In this document: piece after piece, positions 1 to 8,135 of the stretch
Layout: the number at the start of each line of letters is the position of its first letter
Position numbering within the stretch: the first letter of the stretch is position 1
Position numbers and translations under genes: made by a program
The notes under the pieces: model-generated
Seen by the model: the letters and a program-made list of their open reading frames with translations, nothing else
Told to the model about the DNA's origin: nothing
Database searches by the model: none
Assembly: GCF_006337085.1 (NCBI RefSeq)
Contig: NZ_CP040882.1
Location: 1,426,001-1,490,000, forward strand
Length of the DNA stretch: 64,000 bases
Origin: Sutterella faecalis
GTDB lineage: Bacteria > Pseudomonadota > Gammaproteobacteria > Burkholderiales > Burkholderiaceae_F
Direction: 5' to 3'

Positions 1-149
1 TCGCGCGGCGCCTCAACATGAAGCCTCAGGAAGTGCACCGCATCTACCGGCTCGAGCACGCGACGAAAATCGATACCCTCAACATGGCGCTCAACGCCAT
101 CGGTTCTCGGATCGCACTCTCGGTGGAGCCGCTCGAAAACGATTCCTGA
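1..149 (+). CDS. HicB-family antitoxin, C-terminal part (5' end outside window)
   Basis: The frame starting at base 3 is open from the window edge to a TGA at 147-149 and gives 48 residues. They begin with a helix-turn-helix-like stretch (RRLNMKPQEVHRIYRLEH) followed by ATKIDTLNMALNAIG and a short beta tail. This matches the C-terminal DNA-binding part of HicB-type antitoxins, which often carry a KIDTL-like segment. Such proteins neutralise a HicA mRNA interferase and repress their own operon. The toxin gene and most of the antitoxin lie outside the window, so the assignment rests on the tail alone. Confidence 0.55.
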   Translation, partial: ARRLNMKPQEVHRIYRLEHATKIDTLNMALNAIGSRIALSVEPLENDS

Positions 150-183
150 AGCTCCTGCGGGAAAGTCTGCAGCGGTGTGTTTT

Positions 184-215
184 ATCAATCATGCATACAT
201 GTATGTATGATTGAT
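184..215. repeat. 32-bp near-perfect palindrome
   Basis: Two 16-bp arms, beginning ATCAATCAT and ending ATGATTGAT, are complementary with one mismatch and no spacer. It lies 35 bp after the antitoxin stop codon. The T-tract expected of a terminator is missing, so an operator for a dimeric repressor or a cruciform site is more likely than termination. Confidence 0.6.
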
Positions 216-272
216 TCAGTTTAATTGCAGATTATTGTTTTTATTGGATTCATGTGTTTCCGAAGCGCATCC

Positions 273-359
273 ATACCATCATTCATACCATCATTGATAC
301 GATCATGATGGTATCGATACCATCATCCATACCATCATGTATGTATCAAATGATGGTAT
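273..359. repeat. Iteron-like cluster of ATACCATCAT repeats
   Basis: Six exact copies of the 10-mer ATACCATCAT lie in 87 bp. Four are on the plus strand (273, 285, 317, 329) and two on the minus strand (305-314, 350-359). A one-mismatch copy (ATACGATCAT) sits at 297. Plus copies are 12 bp apart within each group (273/285/297 and 317/329), and 305-314 faces 317-326 as an inverted pair. Multiple binding sites for one protein are the simplest reading. No gene is seen between here and 720 apart from the hairpins listed. Confidence 0.7.
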
Positions 360-420
360 GAATGCAAATGTCCTGAGGAGATGAGAAGAGATATACCCGG
401 ACCGCACTGATCCGGAAACG

Positions 421-462
421 AAAAAAACGGCGAAGCGGAAATTCCACGCCTCGCCGTTTTTT
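421..462. terminator. Bidirectional intrinsic terminator
   Basis: The stem ACGGCGA (427-433) pairs with TCGCCGT (451-457), extended by GCG/CGC with a bulge. It is preceded by seven A and followed by six T, so it could stop transcription in both directions. Confidence 0.6.
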
Positions 463-466
463 CCAC

Positions 467-496
467 GAAAGATAGGAAGCCCTCGGCGCGCGACCT
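467..496 (+). repeat. Left arm of a 30-bp inverted repeat pair
   Basis: GAAAGATAGGAAGCCCTCGG and the ten bases after it recur in inverted orientation at 5650-5680 with a one-base indel. The pair brackets the IS66-type and IS110 elements. Confidence 0.6.
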
Positions 497-639
497 TCCC
501 TGCGGGCGTTCTCACAAGAACGTCCAGCATGGTATCTGCTGCTTCTCAGGCTGCTGAAGCTACGCTAACTGCTGACGACTGCGCCTAGGATCGCACCCGT
601 TTTCGTCTCCACAACCGTATCTGGACTATGGGTATAAAA

Positions 640-664
640 ATCCCGCGTAAGCGGGATGCTTTTT
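640..664. terminator. Intrinsic terminator downstream of IS66 tnpC
   Basis: The stem ATCCCGC (640-646) and GCGGGAT (651-657) has a GTAA loop, flanked by AAAA on the left and GCTTTTT on the right. It sits 57 bp beyond the tnpC stop. A second GC-rich hairpin follows at about 676-693. Confidence 0.65.
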
Positions 665-720
665 ATTCAGCGCCGGCAGCCGCCGAGGCCGGCGGCTTGA
701 GGCATAGCTCAGAATAGCCT

Positions 721-2994
721 TCAGTCTGCCGACTGATGCTTCTTCCACTCCCAGGGGAGCCACGGCGTCAGGTCGAAGTCTTCGAGCAGCGCTTTCATGT
801 CCCACTTCTGGATCTTCTTGTACGGGTCCTTGCCTTCCCGGTAGGCCTTCGTCCAGCCCTTTGCATAGGCATGCCGGAATGCGGCCGCGCTATATGCGTT
901 CAGCCACTTTTCGAGGTCGATGTCGTTCAGCTTCGCCGTCTCCGCCATCGAGATGCAGGTTGCCACTGCATCCGCCCCTTCCACGGTCTGCATAAAGTTC
1001 TGGTTCTTGCGCAGAATCGCAACCGGCCGGATGGCCCGCTCCACCGTGTTCGTTTCGAGGGGGATGCGGCCGTCCTTCAAAAACTGCTTCAGGCTTTCAC
1101 GCCGGTTCATCCAGTAGACGACGGCTTCGGCCATCCGCGAATTAAATTTCTTCGAGAATTTTCCGTTTTTCTCCAGCGCCAGCTTTTCTGCCAGACCTGC
1201 GTAAAGCTTGTCCACGGCATCAAGCACCGGCTTTGAGTAAGTTTCGCGATGCTTCTGAATGCGTGCCTCATGCTCTTCGGCGGTCTCGTCCTCAAGGCGT
1301 TCTGCAACTTCCTTTTCGTACTGGAAAATAAGCTGAATGCCGCTCAGGATGGAGAGCATCTGTGCTTCCGGAGCCGCATCAAGCGCGCGCTTCCCGATCC
1401 GCTCGGCGCGTTCTTCCGGCGTGAGCTTCTCGAGTTCCGAGAGGTACTGCTTGCACGTAACGGCTTCATAGGCTTCACGACGGGCATGCACGAGACAACT
1501 CTGCCTGAGCACTCCCTTGAGTACCGTTTCCGCCAGAGCATCGTATCCGGCATAGCCGTCGACGACGATGGCATCCATCCGGCCCTTCAGCGACTCAAGG
1601 CGCTTGCCGATATCCTCGGCTCTTCTGGAGCCGAGCGTGGAAAACCAGATGAAGGGCGTCGGACTGTCCGTTTGGGTTCCCACGGTAAAGACGTAGGTCT
1701 GCGAGCTTGTCTTCGTCTTGTCCGCGTAAGCGCCGCGGCCTTCGCTTTCCAGAATGTCGTATCGGGTTTCATCGGCCAGAAACACGCGGTCGCCGCAGTT
1801 TCCGACGATGTGCTCCATCAGCGGCCTGAGGTAGATATCCGCCCAGGCGTAGAGATTCTCAAAGAGCGTGTTCGAGCCGAGCTTCAGGCGGCTGAACATC
1901 ATGTTCTCAAGCCGGTTGATCGGCAGGCCGTTGTTGAGCAGCTTCACGGCTTCGGCAAGGCAGTTCATGGAGACGGTGCGCTCCGGCTTCACGGGAAACT
2001 GCATGTGCTCCGGGAATACGGGGTGCACGGTGCGGCACTTCTCGCAATACTGAAGTTCGATCTGATTCTGCTGTCTTTCAAAGCGATCCTGCACGGCCTG
2101 AGTAACCGCAACAAGCTTCGCCACCTGTTCTCCGAGGTTTTTGAGCCTGCCGCTGCAGTGCGGGCAGCTGTCCGAAGCGCCTTTTCCCGGGGTGCGGAGC
2201 ACTTCCGGAAGGTCGCTTTTGGATTTCTGCCGTCCGCGCACCTTCTCGTCAGCCGCTTCCTCCTCCTTTTCTTCATCAGAGGCTTTTTCGGCCGTCTTCT
2301 TTTCGTTCTCAGGCTTAGCCGGCTCCTCAGTCTTCTGAGGCTGCCGTGCCAGAGTGATCTTTGTCATGAGCGCCTGCGGAGTGACGGTCTCTTCGGCTTC
2401 TTCGCCGGACTTCGCTTCCGGCTTCTCATTCGCAAAAGCCTTGTCCTGCTCGTCCTGCAGCGCGGTAATGGCCGCCTGAGCCTTCTGCGCCTGCCGAATG
2501 CCCTGCTGAATGGCTTTGATGTCCGCCTGGATGCTTCCCTGGTTCTTTTTGACTTCCGCGAGTTCAGGCGTGAGCTTTTCCCCGCCCTTTCCGAAGGCGA
2601 GTTCGCGGAACGTCTCCGCATTGCGCGCTTCGGCTACGAGCTTCTGCACGCACTTCAGGAGATCATCCCAGAGCTTCAGATTGGCCTGCGGATCCAGACT
2701 CAGATTGCGCTCCACGTCAAGGCGCATGCCGTGAATCAGCGGGGCGACTTCCATAAGAAAGGCCGCAGCCGCGGCGTACTTCTTCTCGGAGAGATCCAGC
2801 CGAATTTCCGTCTCTTTGGCATAAGCCTTCGCTGCAGATGCCGCTTTTTCGGCTTCTTCGGCCTTGCGCTCTGCCGACTGAGCCTTACGCTCCGCTGTCT
2901 CTGCTTTTCTCTCAGCAGCCTCAGCCTGCTGCCGGGATTCCTGCAGCAGGGCAATCAGTTTTTCGCGGGGAAGAGCAGAGAGATCGACGGACAT
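721..2994 (-). CDS. tnpC: IS66-family transposase TnpC with long coiled-coil N-terminus
   Basis: This 757-residue protein should cut and join DNA in IS66 transposition. From the N-terminus it has a charged coiled coil with near-perfect AERKAET/AERKAQS/AERKAEE heptads (about residues 26-50), a long Lys/Glu-rich linker, and a CPHC...CEKC zinc finger near 280-320. The DDE core follows, with Asp in LADETRY, Asp in VVDGYAGYD and Glu in NTVERAIRP. Typical TnpC proteins have about 510-550 residues; the excess is the coiled coil and linker. All three catalytic residues and the reading frame are intact, so it may be active. Confidence 0.92.
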   Translation of the reverse strand: MSVDLSALPREKLIALLQESRQQAEAAERKAETAERKAQSAERKAEEAEKAASAAKAYAKETEIRLDLSEKKYAAAAAFLMEVAPLIHGMRLDVERNLSLDPQANLKLWDDLLKCVQKLVAEARNAETFRELAFGKGGEKLTPELAEVKKNQGSIQADIKAIQQGIRQAQKAQAAITALQDEQDKAFANEKPEAKSGEEAEETVTPQALMTKITLARQPQKTEEPAKPENEKKTAEKASDEEKEEEAADEKVRGRQKSKSDLPEVLRTPGKGASDSCPHCSGRLKNLGEQVAKLVAVTQAVQDRFERQQNQIELQYCEKCRTVHPVFPEHMQFPVKPERTVSMNCLAEAVKLLNNGLPINRLENMMFSRLKLGSNTLFENLYAWADIYLRPLMEHIVGNCGDRVFLADETRYDILESEGRGAYADKTKTSSQTYVFTVGTQTDSPTPFIWFSTLGSRRAEDIGKRLESLKGRMDAIVVDGYAGYDALAETVLKGVLRQSCLVHARREAYEAVTCKQYLSELEKLTPEERAERIGKRALDAAPEAQMLSILSGIQLIFQYEKEVAERLEDETAEEHEARIQKHRETYSKPVLDAVDKLYAGLAEKLALEKNGKFSKKFNSRMAEAVVYWMNRRESLKQFLKDGRIPLETNTVERAIRPVAILRKNQNFMQTVEGADAVATCISMAETAKLNDIDLEKWLNAYSAAAFRHAYAKGWTKAYREGKDPYKKIQKWDMKALLEDFDLTPWLPWEWKKHQSAD

Positions 2995-3260
2995 GGAATA
3001 CAGGGGGAATCGGTGTTGGAACAGGGGTAATTTTACCCGTTTTCCGATCCTGTAAAAAACTCTCTTTCCCTACTGGCAGTAGCTTAAACGGCCATTTATA
3101 AGCGTTCTGAGAGCATCAGTATTCCGGAGGTCTTTTTGCCTTCCGCACTCCTTTGCAGACTCACTGAGCGGCGCTTCCCGCACACTCTGCATGATATTGA
3201 ATGCGTCGCATTTTCACTTTTCACTGTTGTCTAAAAACGAACTCAACCAATTGATTTACA

Positions 3261-3611
3261 TCAATTTTTGAGCATCCCTTGTCTCTCAACCTGCAGATTT
3301 TCTCCATCGAGGTAAGCCATCAGTTCCTCAGGCGTAATGGGTGCCGCAGCAGGTCCGGAAGCCCGCATCAGGAACTTTGCAAACCTGCCCGAATTCAGGC
3401 GCCGAACTACCATGCATGCCCCATGCTCATCCCAGAAGACGATCTTGCAGACCTTGCGGTTGCGGGAGACGAAGACAACGTAGTCATTGCCTTCGGCAAC
3501 AGGAATGCCGAGGAGCGATTCAGCCATGAACGTCAGGGTGGAAAGGCCGTTGCGGCCGTCAACCGGCGTGGCGACGAGCGTCGTTTTGCGCGAGGCGAAA
3601 TCAATGATCAT
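3261..3611 (-). CDS. tnpB: IS66-family accessory protein TnpB
   Basis: This 116-residue protein has the TnpB pattern: GRNGLSTL near the N-terminus, a central DYVVFVSRNRKVCKIVFWDEHG beta region (shown in part: FVSRNRKVCKIVFW), and a short C-terminal tail. TnpB is required for IS66 transposition, but its biochemical role is unclear. Its start overlaps the stop of the upstream tnpA by 4 bp (3608-3611), which indicates translational coupling. The 266 bp between it and tnpC hold no other gene. Confidence 0.9.
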   Translation of the reverse strand: MIIDFASRKTTLVATPVDGRNGLSTLTFMAESLLGIPVAEGNDYVVFVSRNRKVCKIVFWDEHGACMVVRRLNSGRFAKFLMRASGPAAAPITPEELMAYLDGENLQVERQGMLKN

Positions 3612-4024
3612 GTCCGCACTCCTGCCGCCTGCATCATCCCGATTGCCATAAGCTCGGGAGATTCAGATCTAAACTCGAGCAATGACCCGTTTGGCAGAAT
3701 CAGCCGTACCTCCCGTGCCACAAGGCCGGAGGGATGGGAAATCCGTTTAACCGGGATATTGCGTCCGACTTTAGTCGCGACCTTGCGCGGCGTCACAGCG
3801 GGAAGGGTAGCCACGGCCACGGTGCCGATCTGCGAAGCAGCCGAACGTTCAGCCGCTGCAGACTCCAAAAGACGCTCAATCTCCTTGAACTTTCGATAAA
3901 GCGTAGTAAGACAAGGCGTCTCGTCGGGGAAGAAACATTTGAAGCGGGTCTTATGGAAGTCAATGCGGGTAAGGCCGGTTGCCTTCCAGGCGTCGTATGC
4001 CCTGCGCCAGTTGGGACTGATCAT
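3608..4024 (-). CDS. tnpA: IS66-family TnpA-like protein
   Basis: This 138-residue protein occupies the TnpA position at the head of the IS66 operon. The N-terminus (NWRRAYDAWKATGLTRIDFHKT) is a helix-turn-helix-like segment, shown here only in part, followed by a KFKEIERLLES helix and a basic, variable C-terminal half. It is presumed to bind the element ends. It is less typical than its tnpB and tnpC partners, and the assignment leans on position and overlap with tnpB. Confidence 0.75.
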   Translation of the reverse strand: MISPNWRRAYDAWKATGLTRIDFHKTRFKCFFPDETPCLTTLYRKFKEIERLLESAAAERSAASQIGTVAVATLPAVTPRKVATKVGRNIPVKRISHPSGLVAREVRLILPNGSLLEFRSESPELMAIGMMQAAGVRT

Positions 4025-4070
4025 GAGATCCTCCTGAATGGGAACGACCTCAAGTTTCCCCGAAAGTATT

Positions 4071-5424
4071 TCAGCCCGCTCTACCTATAGTCCAGTTACC
4101 CACAACCAGGCCGTCAGCGATCACGTATTTCGTACCTTTGAGTTTCAGCAACTGCTTTACGCCGTTCTTCGCTCGTTCAATCAAGGCGTCCCGAAACGCC
4201 GTTGACAAGTAAGGCTCAAAGCCTTTCTGATGAGTGAGAACGGAATAAATGATGCGGGCAAGCAGGTGTGCGAAGGCGACCATGGCACGCCTGTAGCCGC
4301 GCCGCATCTTGAGCACCTGGAATTTTTCCTTCAGCGCAGCGGTACCGCCGACCGCAAGTCCTCTGGCGGCTTCAATCAGCGTGCGCCTCAGGTGTTTGTT
4401 CCCTTTCGGGCATTTTCCACTTTTCTGTTTGCCGGCAGATGTGTTGTCCCCCGGGCAAATGCCGAGCCAGGAAGCGAACTGCTCTGACGTCGGGAAATGC
4501 TCCTTCAAATCCGGACAGAGTTCGGCGTAAATCATGCGGGCCGAGCGTTCCTGAATTCCCGTTATGGTAATGAGCAGCTGGATGTCCTTCTCGTAGGGAG
4601 CCTGAAGCTGGCGGAGCCTTTCGAAAGTGCTTCGGTCGTACTCCTCGAGCTGATCGATCTTTTTCCGGAGCGCCAGAATCTGCTCCTTCATCATTGGCTC
4701 GATTTCGAAGTCGAGCGCCTGCATGATCTGTTCAGGGCTTGCCCGCAGCCGGCGGCTGTTTTGCTTGATGACATCAAACAAGTGCGGATCATCTCTGAGC
4801 TTGGCCATCAGGATGATGGCTGGCAGCTTTGCCTCCGCGGATGTCGCTGAATACCGTTGTAGGCCGGCATCCGGTGAGATTCAGAGACTTGCCGAAACGA
4901 TTGGAAGTTCGGGAAATGTCATTCCTGTTCTTCTGCAGATCACGTGAAATGACGCGCTGCAGACGAAAGGCCTTCTCCGGCACGAAGGATTTTTTGAAGT
5001 TTCCCGTTCGGGCAAGAGACGCCAGACGTGATGCGTCCTTGCGGTCTGTTTTGCGGCCGGCTGCCGCTTTGGCGTCGCGGGCATTGATCAGAGCCAGCTG
5101 CTCAGAAGTGAAGCCGGCTCTCTCGAGGGCTTCGTACGGGCTCTGCCACAATGACCCGGTTGATTCCATAAGGATGATGTCGGGATTGCATTCACGGCAC
5201 CAGGCGGCGAAAGCATCGATGCTTGCGCGGTCGGTATTGAAATCCCGGCTCTCAGATTGTTCACGATGACCTGCAACCTGCTTCTGATGGCAGCAGACGA
5301 GTAGGTTGAGATGAACGTCAATGCCTATTGCCGAGCGGTACATCGCGTGAACAGTAATTTCGGGATTACTGATCTGCGCACGGGCAGCTCGCAATGGCGT
5401 ATCGGTACGGTTAGACTTACTCAT
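4071..5424 (-). pseudogene. IS110-family recombinase, frameshifted
   Basis: Two overlapping frames together make one IS110 transposase. Residues 1 to about 205, from 5424 down to about 4810, carry the RuvC-like DEDD domain: IGIDVHLNLL, LMESTG and DRKDASRLASLAR. The second frame (4808-4071) carries the Transposase_20 domain with the SAGKQKSGK serine motif. Near 4808-4820 the first frame runs out into SHHPDG and stops, while PAIILMAKL continues in the other frame; one base deleted would restore the fusion. No A-AAA-AAG-type slippery site is seen at the junction, so a disabling mutation is likelier than programmed frameshifting. Confidence 0.85.
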
Positions 5425-5649
5425 AGCCCCTCCATTAAGAAATGATTGGGGTTCGAGGAAGCCCTGGCAACCACGAAGATGTTGGAGAAACAGGTAGACG
5501 CAGCAACCACCCGGAAGCTACGCTCATTTTTCCACACGCCTAGTCACCAGCGTTCAAGCCAGCGAACAGAGCAATATAGGGTGCGAAAGTTCCGCTGCAA
5601 TTTTTTGACGGCAAGCGTCAGAAACGTTACCAAAAAAACGTACGCAGAC
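5425..5649 (-). ncRNA. Possible IS110 bridge-RNA region (left-end non-coding segment)
   Basis: About 225 bp without a credible gene lie directly upstream of the IS110 recombinase. IS110-group elements are known to encode a structured bridge RNA in this position, which pairs with donor and target DNA. No structure was derived by eye, so only position supports the call. Because the recombinase is frameshifted, any RNA here may be a relic. Confidence 0.3.
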
Positions 5650-5680
5650 AGGTCGCGCGCCGAGGGCTTCCTCATCTTTC
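5650..5680 (-). repeat. Right arm of a 30-bp inverted repeat pair
   Basis: This is the inverted copy of 467-496. The inner part of this arm also forms one side of the hairpin at 5663-5703. Confidence 0.6.
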
Positions 5681-5703
5681 ATGATAGAGGGTGAGGAAGC
5701 CCT
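5663..5703. terminator. Hairpin downstream of the phosphoribosyltransferase gene
   Basis: AGGGCTTCCTCA (5663-5674) and TGAGGAAGCCCT (5692-5703) form a 12-bp perfect stem with a 17-base loop. The only T-rich tail is weak. Its place just after a minus-strand gene suggests it marks that transcript's 3' end. Confidence 0.45.
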
Positions 5704-5744
5704 TTACTCATCACGATTTTTGAGTCCTTTGGAAACCGACGCGA

Positions 5745-6269
5745 TCAGGCCGTCCGGGCTTCTTCAGCCTCGACGCGTTCGATCATCTTCTCGGGCCCGA
5801 GATCGTCGTAGCACTCGAAAGGCTGGTGAATCCAGGGATTGTCCTCGAGGTAGTCGACGTGCCAGTCGGGCTTCAGGATCGAATGGGCCTTCCACCAGAG
5901 CACCGCCACGCGGATTTCGGTGATTTCCGGATAGCGCTTCTTAAGGTGCTCGATGACTTCCTTAATGGTCTTGCCCGAGTCGACCATGTCATCAACAAGA
6001 AGAACCTTGCCCTTCAGGGTCGAAAGGCCGGTCATGCATTCCGCGATGTCAAGCGTGCTCTGAACGGTGCCTTTGGCTTCACGGTAGGAGCTCGTCGCCA
6101 GAATGGCGAGGGGCTTGCTGAAAACGCGGCTGAAGAAGTCGCCCGGGCGCATCCCGCCGCGGGAAAGGCAGAGGAGGCAGTCGAACTGCCAGCCGCTCTT
6201 GGCAACTTTGTAGACGAGCTTCTCATTGAGACGAATGTACTCGTCCCAGCTGTAGGTAATGTCGGACAT
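5745..6269 (-). CDS. Purine phosphoribosyltransferase (hypoxanthine/xanthine type)
   Basis: This 174-residue type I phosphoribosyltransferase joins a purine base to PRPP in nucleotide salvage. The PRPP loop VLLVDDMVDSGKT spans residues 89-101 and CLSRGGMRPGD lies near 34-44. The family usually acts in the cytoplasm on hypoxanthine, xanthine or guanine; the exact base cannot be read from sequence. It follows purA by 105 bp, separated by a strong terminator, so it probably has its own promoter. The pairing with purA, which makes adenylosuccinate from IMP, fits an IMP-centred purine cluster. Confidence 0.88.
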   Translation of the reverse strand: MSDITYSWDEYIRLNEKLVYKVAKSGWQFDCLLCLSRGGMRPGDFFSRVFSKPLAILATSSYREAKGTVQSTLDIAECMTGLSTLKGKVLLVDDMVDSGKTIKEVIEHLKKRYPEITEIRVAVLWWKAHSILKPDWHVDYLEDNPWIHQPFECYDDLGPEKMIERVEAEEARTA

Positions 6270-6310
6270 GGGGGAGTCTCGAAAGCAAAAGAAGAAATGA
6301 GGGCAAAGAA

Positions 6311-6350
6311 ATAAAAACGGCGGGCGGCAAGGATGACCCGGCCGCCCGCA
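6311..6350 (-). terminator. purA terminator
   Basis: On the minus strand a CGGGCGG/CCGCCCG stem (6342-6348 with 6321-6327) is followed by a CCGTTTTTATT tail. It lies 25 bp past the purA stop. Confidence 0.7.
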
Positions 6351-6374
6351 GCGTTTGGGATTCAGCGCGCCATT

Positions 6375-7673
6375 TTAGTCGGCGAACGGATCCGTGTGAA
6401 GAATGGTCTGTTCGCGGTCAGGGCCCGTGGAGACGAGCGCGATCGGAGCGCCCGCGACTTCAGAGAGGCGCGTGAGGTACTGACGAGCGGATTCAGGAAG
6501 CTGATCCCATTCCTTGACGCCGAAGGTGCTTTCCTTCCAGCCGGGGAACTCTTCATAGATCGGCTCGCACTTCGCAACCGCATCCGCGCCAGAAGGCATG
6601 ACCTTGAGGGTCTTTCCTTCATAGCGGTAGCCGACGCCCAAGCGAATCGTTTCGAGGCCGTCGAGCACGTCGAGCTTCATCACGGCAAGGCCCGTGATGC
6701 CGTTGATCTGGACCGCACGACGAAGCGCCGCACCGTCAAACCAGCCGCAGCGGCGCGGACGCCCCGTCACGGCGCCGAATTCATTGCCCTTCTGGCGAAG
6801 CGCTTCGCCCTGGGCGTCATTGAGTTCCGTCGGGAAGGGACCTTCGCCCACGCGGGTGCAGTAGGCCTTCGTGATGCCGAGGACGTAGTTGAGCTTCTCG
6901 GGACCGACGCCGGCGCCGGCGCAGGCAGAGCCCGCAACGGTGTTGGACGAGGTGACGTACGGATAGGTGCCGTGGTCGATGTCGAGCATCGAGCCCTGAG
7001 CGCCCTCAAAGAGGAAGCGCTTGCCGGCGTCCATTTCCTCGTGGAGGACTTCGGAAACGTCAGTCACCATCGGGCGCAGACGTTCGGCATAGGCGAGCGT
7101 ATCAGCAATCACCTTTTCCGGATCAAGGGGCTCAGCGCCCAGGAACTTCTCAAGCACGAAGTTGTGGAGCTTCATCACGGCGCGAACGATTTCAGCAAAG
7201 CGCTCGGGGTGATAGAGGTCGGCAACGCGCACCGTGCGGCGGGCGATTTTGTCTTCATAGGCAGGGCCGATGCCGCGGCCCGTGGTGCCGATCTTCTTGC
7301 TGCCGAGAGCCGCTTCGCGCGCATGATCGAGCGCAATGTGATACGGCATGATGAGCGGGCAGTTGCCGGAAACGCGCAGGCGCTTCTCAACATTGGGAAC
7401 GCCCACGGCATTCAATTCATCCACTTCGCGGAAAAACGCTTCGGGCGAGAAGACCACGCCGTTGCCGATGTAGCAGGTGCTCGTGGCGTGCATGATGCCC
7501 GACGGGATGAGGCGCAGAATCGTCTTCTTGCCATTGATGACAAGCGTATGGCCGGCATTATGGCCGCCGTTGAAGCGGACGACGCCTGCAGCGCGTTCGG
7601 TAAGCCAGTCGACAATCTTGCCCTTGCCTTCGTCGCCCCACTGAGCGCCGATCACGACAACATTCTTGCCCAT
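6375..7673 (-). CDS. purA: Adenylosuccinate synthetase
   Basis: PurA condenses IMP with aspartate at the expense of GTP, the first committed step to AMP. At 432 residues the protein has the family's normal length. It starts MGKNVVVIGAQWGDEGKGK, with the phosphate loop GDEGKGK at 13-19 (catalytic Asp at 14), HNAGHT near 38-43 and NGGHNAGHT before it. Later signatures include GTTGRGIGPAYEDK and STGPDREQT. In many betaproteobacteria purA follows hflC and hisZ; here hflC and a DUF2065 gene precede it and no hisZ is present. Confidence 0.97.
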   Translation of the reverse strand: MGKNVVVIGAQWGDEGKGKIVDWLTERAAGVVRFNGGHNAGHTLVINGKKTILRLIPSGIMHATSTCYIGNGVVFSPEAFFREVDELNAVGVPNVEKRLRVSGNCPLIMPYHIALDHAREAALGSKKIGTTGRGIGPAYEDKIARRTVRVADLYHPERFAEIVRAVMKLHNFVLEKFLGAEPLDPEKVIADTLAYAERLRPMVTDVSEVLHEEMDAGKRFLFEGAQGSMLDIDHGTYPYVTSSNTVAGSACAGAGVGPEKLNYVLGITKAYCTRVGEGPFPTELNDAQGEALRQKGNEFGAVTGRPRRCGWFDGAALRRAVQINGITGLAVMKLDVLDGLETIRLGVGYRYEGKTLKVMPSGADAVAKCEPIYEEFPGWKESTFGVKEWDQLPESARQYLTRLSEVAGAPIALVSTGPDREQTILHTDPFAD

Positions 7674-7864
7674 TTGTATACCTTTAGAGAAACTCTTGGT
7701 CTGGTTTTAGTCCGGGTCCGCAGCTGTCCGCGAAAAGGCAGGAAACCCTCCCTTCACGATGACGGACCCTGGAAACAGGTGAAAAACGCGGGAAGAAGAG
7801 TCCCCGCAACGCAACCGTCACGATAGCACAGACATGCGCGCGCGACGATTCCCAACGAAATCGG

Positions 7865-7887
7865 GAAGTCCGGCGCCGCCGGACTTC
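7865..7887. terminator. Hairpin after the hflKC-DUF2065 genes
   Basis: GAAGTCCGGC (7865-7874) pairs perfectly with GCCGGACTTC (7878-7887) across a 3-base loop. On the minus strand it is followed by CCGATTTCG rather than a clean T-run, so it is a weak or Rho-assisted terminator at best. The remaining 7674-7864 holds nothing recognised except, presumably, the purA promoter. Confidence 0.5.
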
Positions 7888-7925
7888 TGCCTCTAAGCAG
7901 GCCTGGTGAGCACTTCGCCCGACCA

Positions 7926-8135
7926 TCAGGGTGCCGGAACGCTCCCGAGGAAGGTCCAGACAATGATGAGGCCCACGGCGACGATCACGCCCGCCGCACC
8001 TCTCAACGCGGAATCGGGCGCATGCGAAAGCTCTTCGATCATCCGTCGCCAGCGGGCGGGAGCGATGAGAGGCGTAATGCCCTCAAAGATCATCACCCAC
8101 CCGAGGGCGAGGCCGAGGACTTCCCAGCCGCTCAT
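7926..8135 (-). CDS. yjeT: DUF2065 family small membrane protein (YjeT-like)
   Basis: This 69-residue protein has two hydrophobic segments, about residues 5-25 (LGLALGWVMIFEGITPLI) and 45-66, with a basic RWRR turn between them. That is the layout of DUF2065 proteins. The family has no established function but is regularly found beside hflC. Its ATG overlaps the hflC stop by 4 bp (ATGA), so it is translated from the same message. The C-terminus appears complete. Confidence 0.85.
   Translation of the reverse strand: MSGWEVLGLALGWVMIFEGITPLIAPARWRRMIEELSHAPDSALRGAAGVIVAVGLIIVWTFLGSVPAP

Larger units (their letters stand above)
721..4024 (-). mobile_element. IS66-family insertion sequence (tnpA-tnpB-tnpC)
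   Basis: Three genes in the order tnpA, tnpB, tnpC on the minus strand define a complete IS66-type set. The coordinates cover only the genes. The outer ends lie somewhere in 497-720 and 4025-4070, but no terminal inverted repeat or target duplication could be recognised by eye. Confidence 0.75.

Noticed and set aside
303..530. A 75-codon minus-strand frame through the repeat cluster
   Set aside because: It is built from the ATACCATCAT repeats and the terminator, with no ribosome site or recognisable product.
1249..3030. A 593-codon plus-strand frame opposite IS66 tnpC
   Set aside because: Produced by the repetitive coiled-coil coding sequence of tnpC on the other strand.
5446..5694. An 82-codon plus-strand frame upstream of the IS110 gene
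   Set aside because: It has no homology pattern or ribosome site and lies in the expected non-coding end of the IS110 element.
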